Below, piece by piece: positions 5,937 to 6,686 of a stretch of DNA of 6,686 bases. The stretch lies in the NCBI GenBank assembly GCA_937997355.1, contig CALKTZ010000690.1, forward strand, positions 1 to 6,686, written 5' to 3'. Position 1 is the first letter of the stretch. Each line of letters opens with the position of its first letter. The notes under the pieces are model-generated. The model was given only the letters and a program-made list of their open reading frames with translations. It was not told the origin of the DNA and did not search any database. Source of the stretch: an uncultured Planctomycetales bacterium (GTDB taxonomy: Bacteria > Planctomycetota > Planctomycetia > Isosphaerales > Isosphaeraceae). A program made the position numbers and the translations under genes.

Positions 5937-6049
5937 TCCATGTTAGCATTCCATTTCCGACCAAAATACCCCTGCATTTTCCTTTGCGTCGGCGTCGTGT
6001 AAGATAAACGCTTTGTGAACGCCGGTGGATCTTTCGCGGAAGTCGGGTC

Positions 6050-6686
6050 ATGGATGCACTAAGGGGCTGCCCGGGGTTTCGTGGCGCGTGGCGAGGCACG
6101 CGGCGCGATGCGCTGCGCGCGGGCGCCTTGAGTCTCCTGGGGATGGGACTTCCCACGTATCTCAGGGCTCGGGCGGAGACCGCCGCGCCGTCCGCGTCCG
6201 GGTCGATCGCCGGGGGGCTGAGCCCCTCGACGTTCGGCCGGGCCAAGTCGTGCATCATCCTCTTCATGTGGGGAGGCCCCGCGCAGCAGGAGACGTGGGA
6301 CCTCAAGCCCGATGCCCCCGACAAGATCCGGGGGGAATTCCGCCCGATCCCGACGAGCGTGCCGGGGATCTCGATCTCCGAGCATTTCCCCATGCTGGCG
6401 GCCCGCGCGCATCGGCTGGCGATCCTCCGGTCGGTCCATCACGCCGATGTCAACCATACCACCGCCACCCACGAATTGCTCACCGGACGCCCCGCCCCCC
6501 GCAATTCGGGGGACCAGATGGGGGACGATTGGCCCCACTACGGCGCGGTCCACGCCATGCTCCACAAGGGGAAGGAACGGACGGTCCTCCCCCCGTTCGT
6601 GCAGATGCGCCCCACCGTGCCGGACGGCGCGCCCCGGTTCGTGGAATCGAGCCACGGCCAGGGGGCCGGCTGGCTCGGCCCCGCCC
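6050..6686 (+). CDS. DUF1501 protein, N-terminal part (runs off right edge)
   Basis: The first 212 residues are visible; members are usually about 450-480 residues long. The N-terminus TRRDALRAGALSLLGMGLPT is a twin-arginine-like leader: a basic pair, then a hydrophobic helix, suggesting export by the Tat or Sec system. Family segments include KSCIILFMWGGPAQQETWDL (residues 66-85), LAILRSVHHADVNHTTATHE (123-142) and the LLTGRP that follows, with conserved Asp, Asn and His residues as in the sulfatase/alkaline-phosphatase-like fold assigned to DUF1501. These genes commonly pair with DUF1549/DUF1553 cytochrome-c-type genes in planctomycetes; none is visible here, though one could lie downstream. 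ATG at 6050 is supported by GGAAG at 6038-6042, about 7 bases upstream, and by the leader starting at once. It is divergent from the ATPase operon. The substrate is unknown. Confidence 0.9.
   Translation, partial: MDALRGCPGFRGAWRGTRRDALRAGALSLLGMGLPTYLRARAETAAPSASGSIAGGLSPSTFGRAKSCIILFMWGGPAQQETWDLKPDAPDKIRGEFRPIPTSVPGISISEHFPMLAARAHRLAILRSVHHADVNHTTATHELLTGRPAPRNSGDQMGDDWPHYGAVHAMLHKGKERTVLPPFVQMRPTVPDGAPRFVESSHGQGAGWLGPA

Noticed and set aside
6059..6655. Minus-strand open frame of 198 codons at the right end
   Set aside because: Shadow of the DUF1501 gene on the plus strand, which has a proper leader, ribosome-binding site and family motifs.

Overview
The window looks like chromosomal DNA of a high-GC planctomycete, probably of the Isosphaera/Singulisphaera/Tautonia type. 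The lineage call is inference from content: a DUF1559 pilin-like protein with an H-X9-DG motif, a DUF1501 protein with a twin-arginine-like leader, a small carboxypeptidase-regulatory-like lipoprotein and a secreted G8/beta-helix protein are together very typical of that phylum. No RNA gene, CRISPR array or transposase was seen.

Left part (1-2303, minus strand): a secreted G8-domain/right-handed beta-helix protein (2303 to 191) runs into a lipoprotein gene (194 to beyond the left edge) with a 4-base ATGA overlap. The G8 gene appears to contain a +1 frameshift near 764. Its upstream frame stays open to the window edge and happens to be the frame of the lipoprotein, so automatic calling would tend to produce a false G8-lipoprotein fusion and lose the true C-terminus.

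Middle part (2304-3897, minus strand): a 287-base spacer carries two tandem REP-like imperfect palindromes. Next comes a DUF1559 pseudopilin-like gene (3589-2591) with an unusual duplicated cysteine motif. Upstream of it is an AT-rich leader/promoter region with a near-consensus sigma70-type promoter whose 17-base spacer is filled by a perfect 8-bp-arm palindrome, a likely repressor operator.

Right-centre (3898-5842, minus strand): a two-gene cassette, an ABC/OLD-type AAA ATPase (443 aa) followed after 28 bases by a small DUF4276-like protein with TOPRIM-like acidic residues (194 aa). The ATPase lacks the C-terminal TOPRIM domain of OLD nucleases and the second gene appears to supply one. The pair is therefore a candidate split OLD/PARIS-like anti-phage or DNA-processing module, and is the most interesting system in the window.

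Right end (6050 onward, plus strand): the first 212 residues of a DUF1501 protein, divergent from the ATPase cassette.
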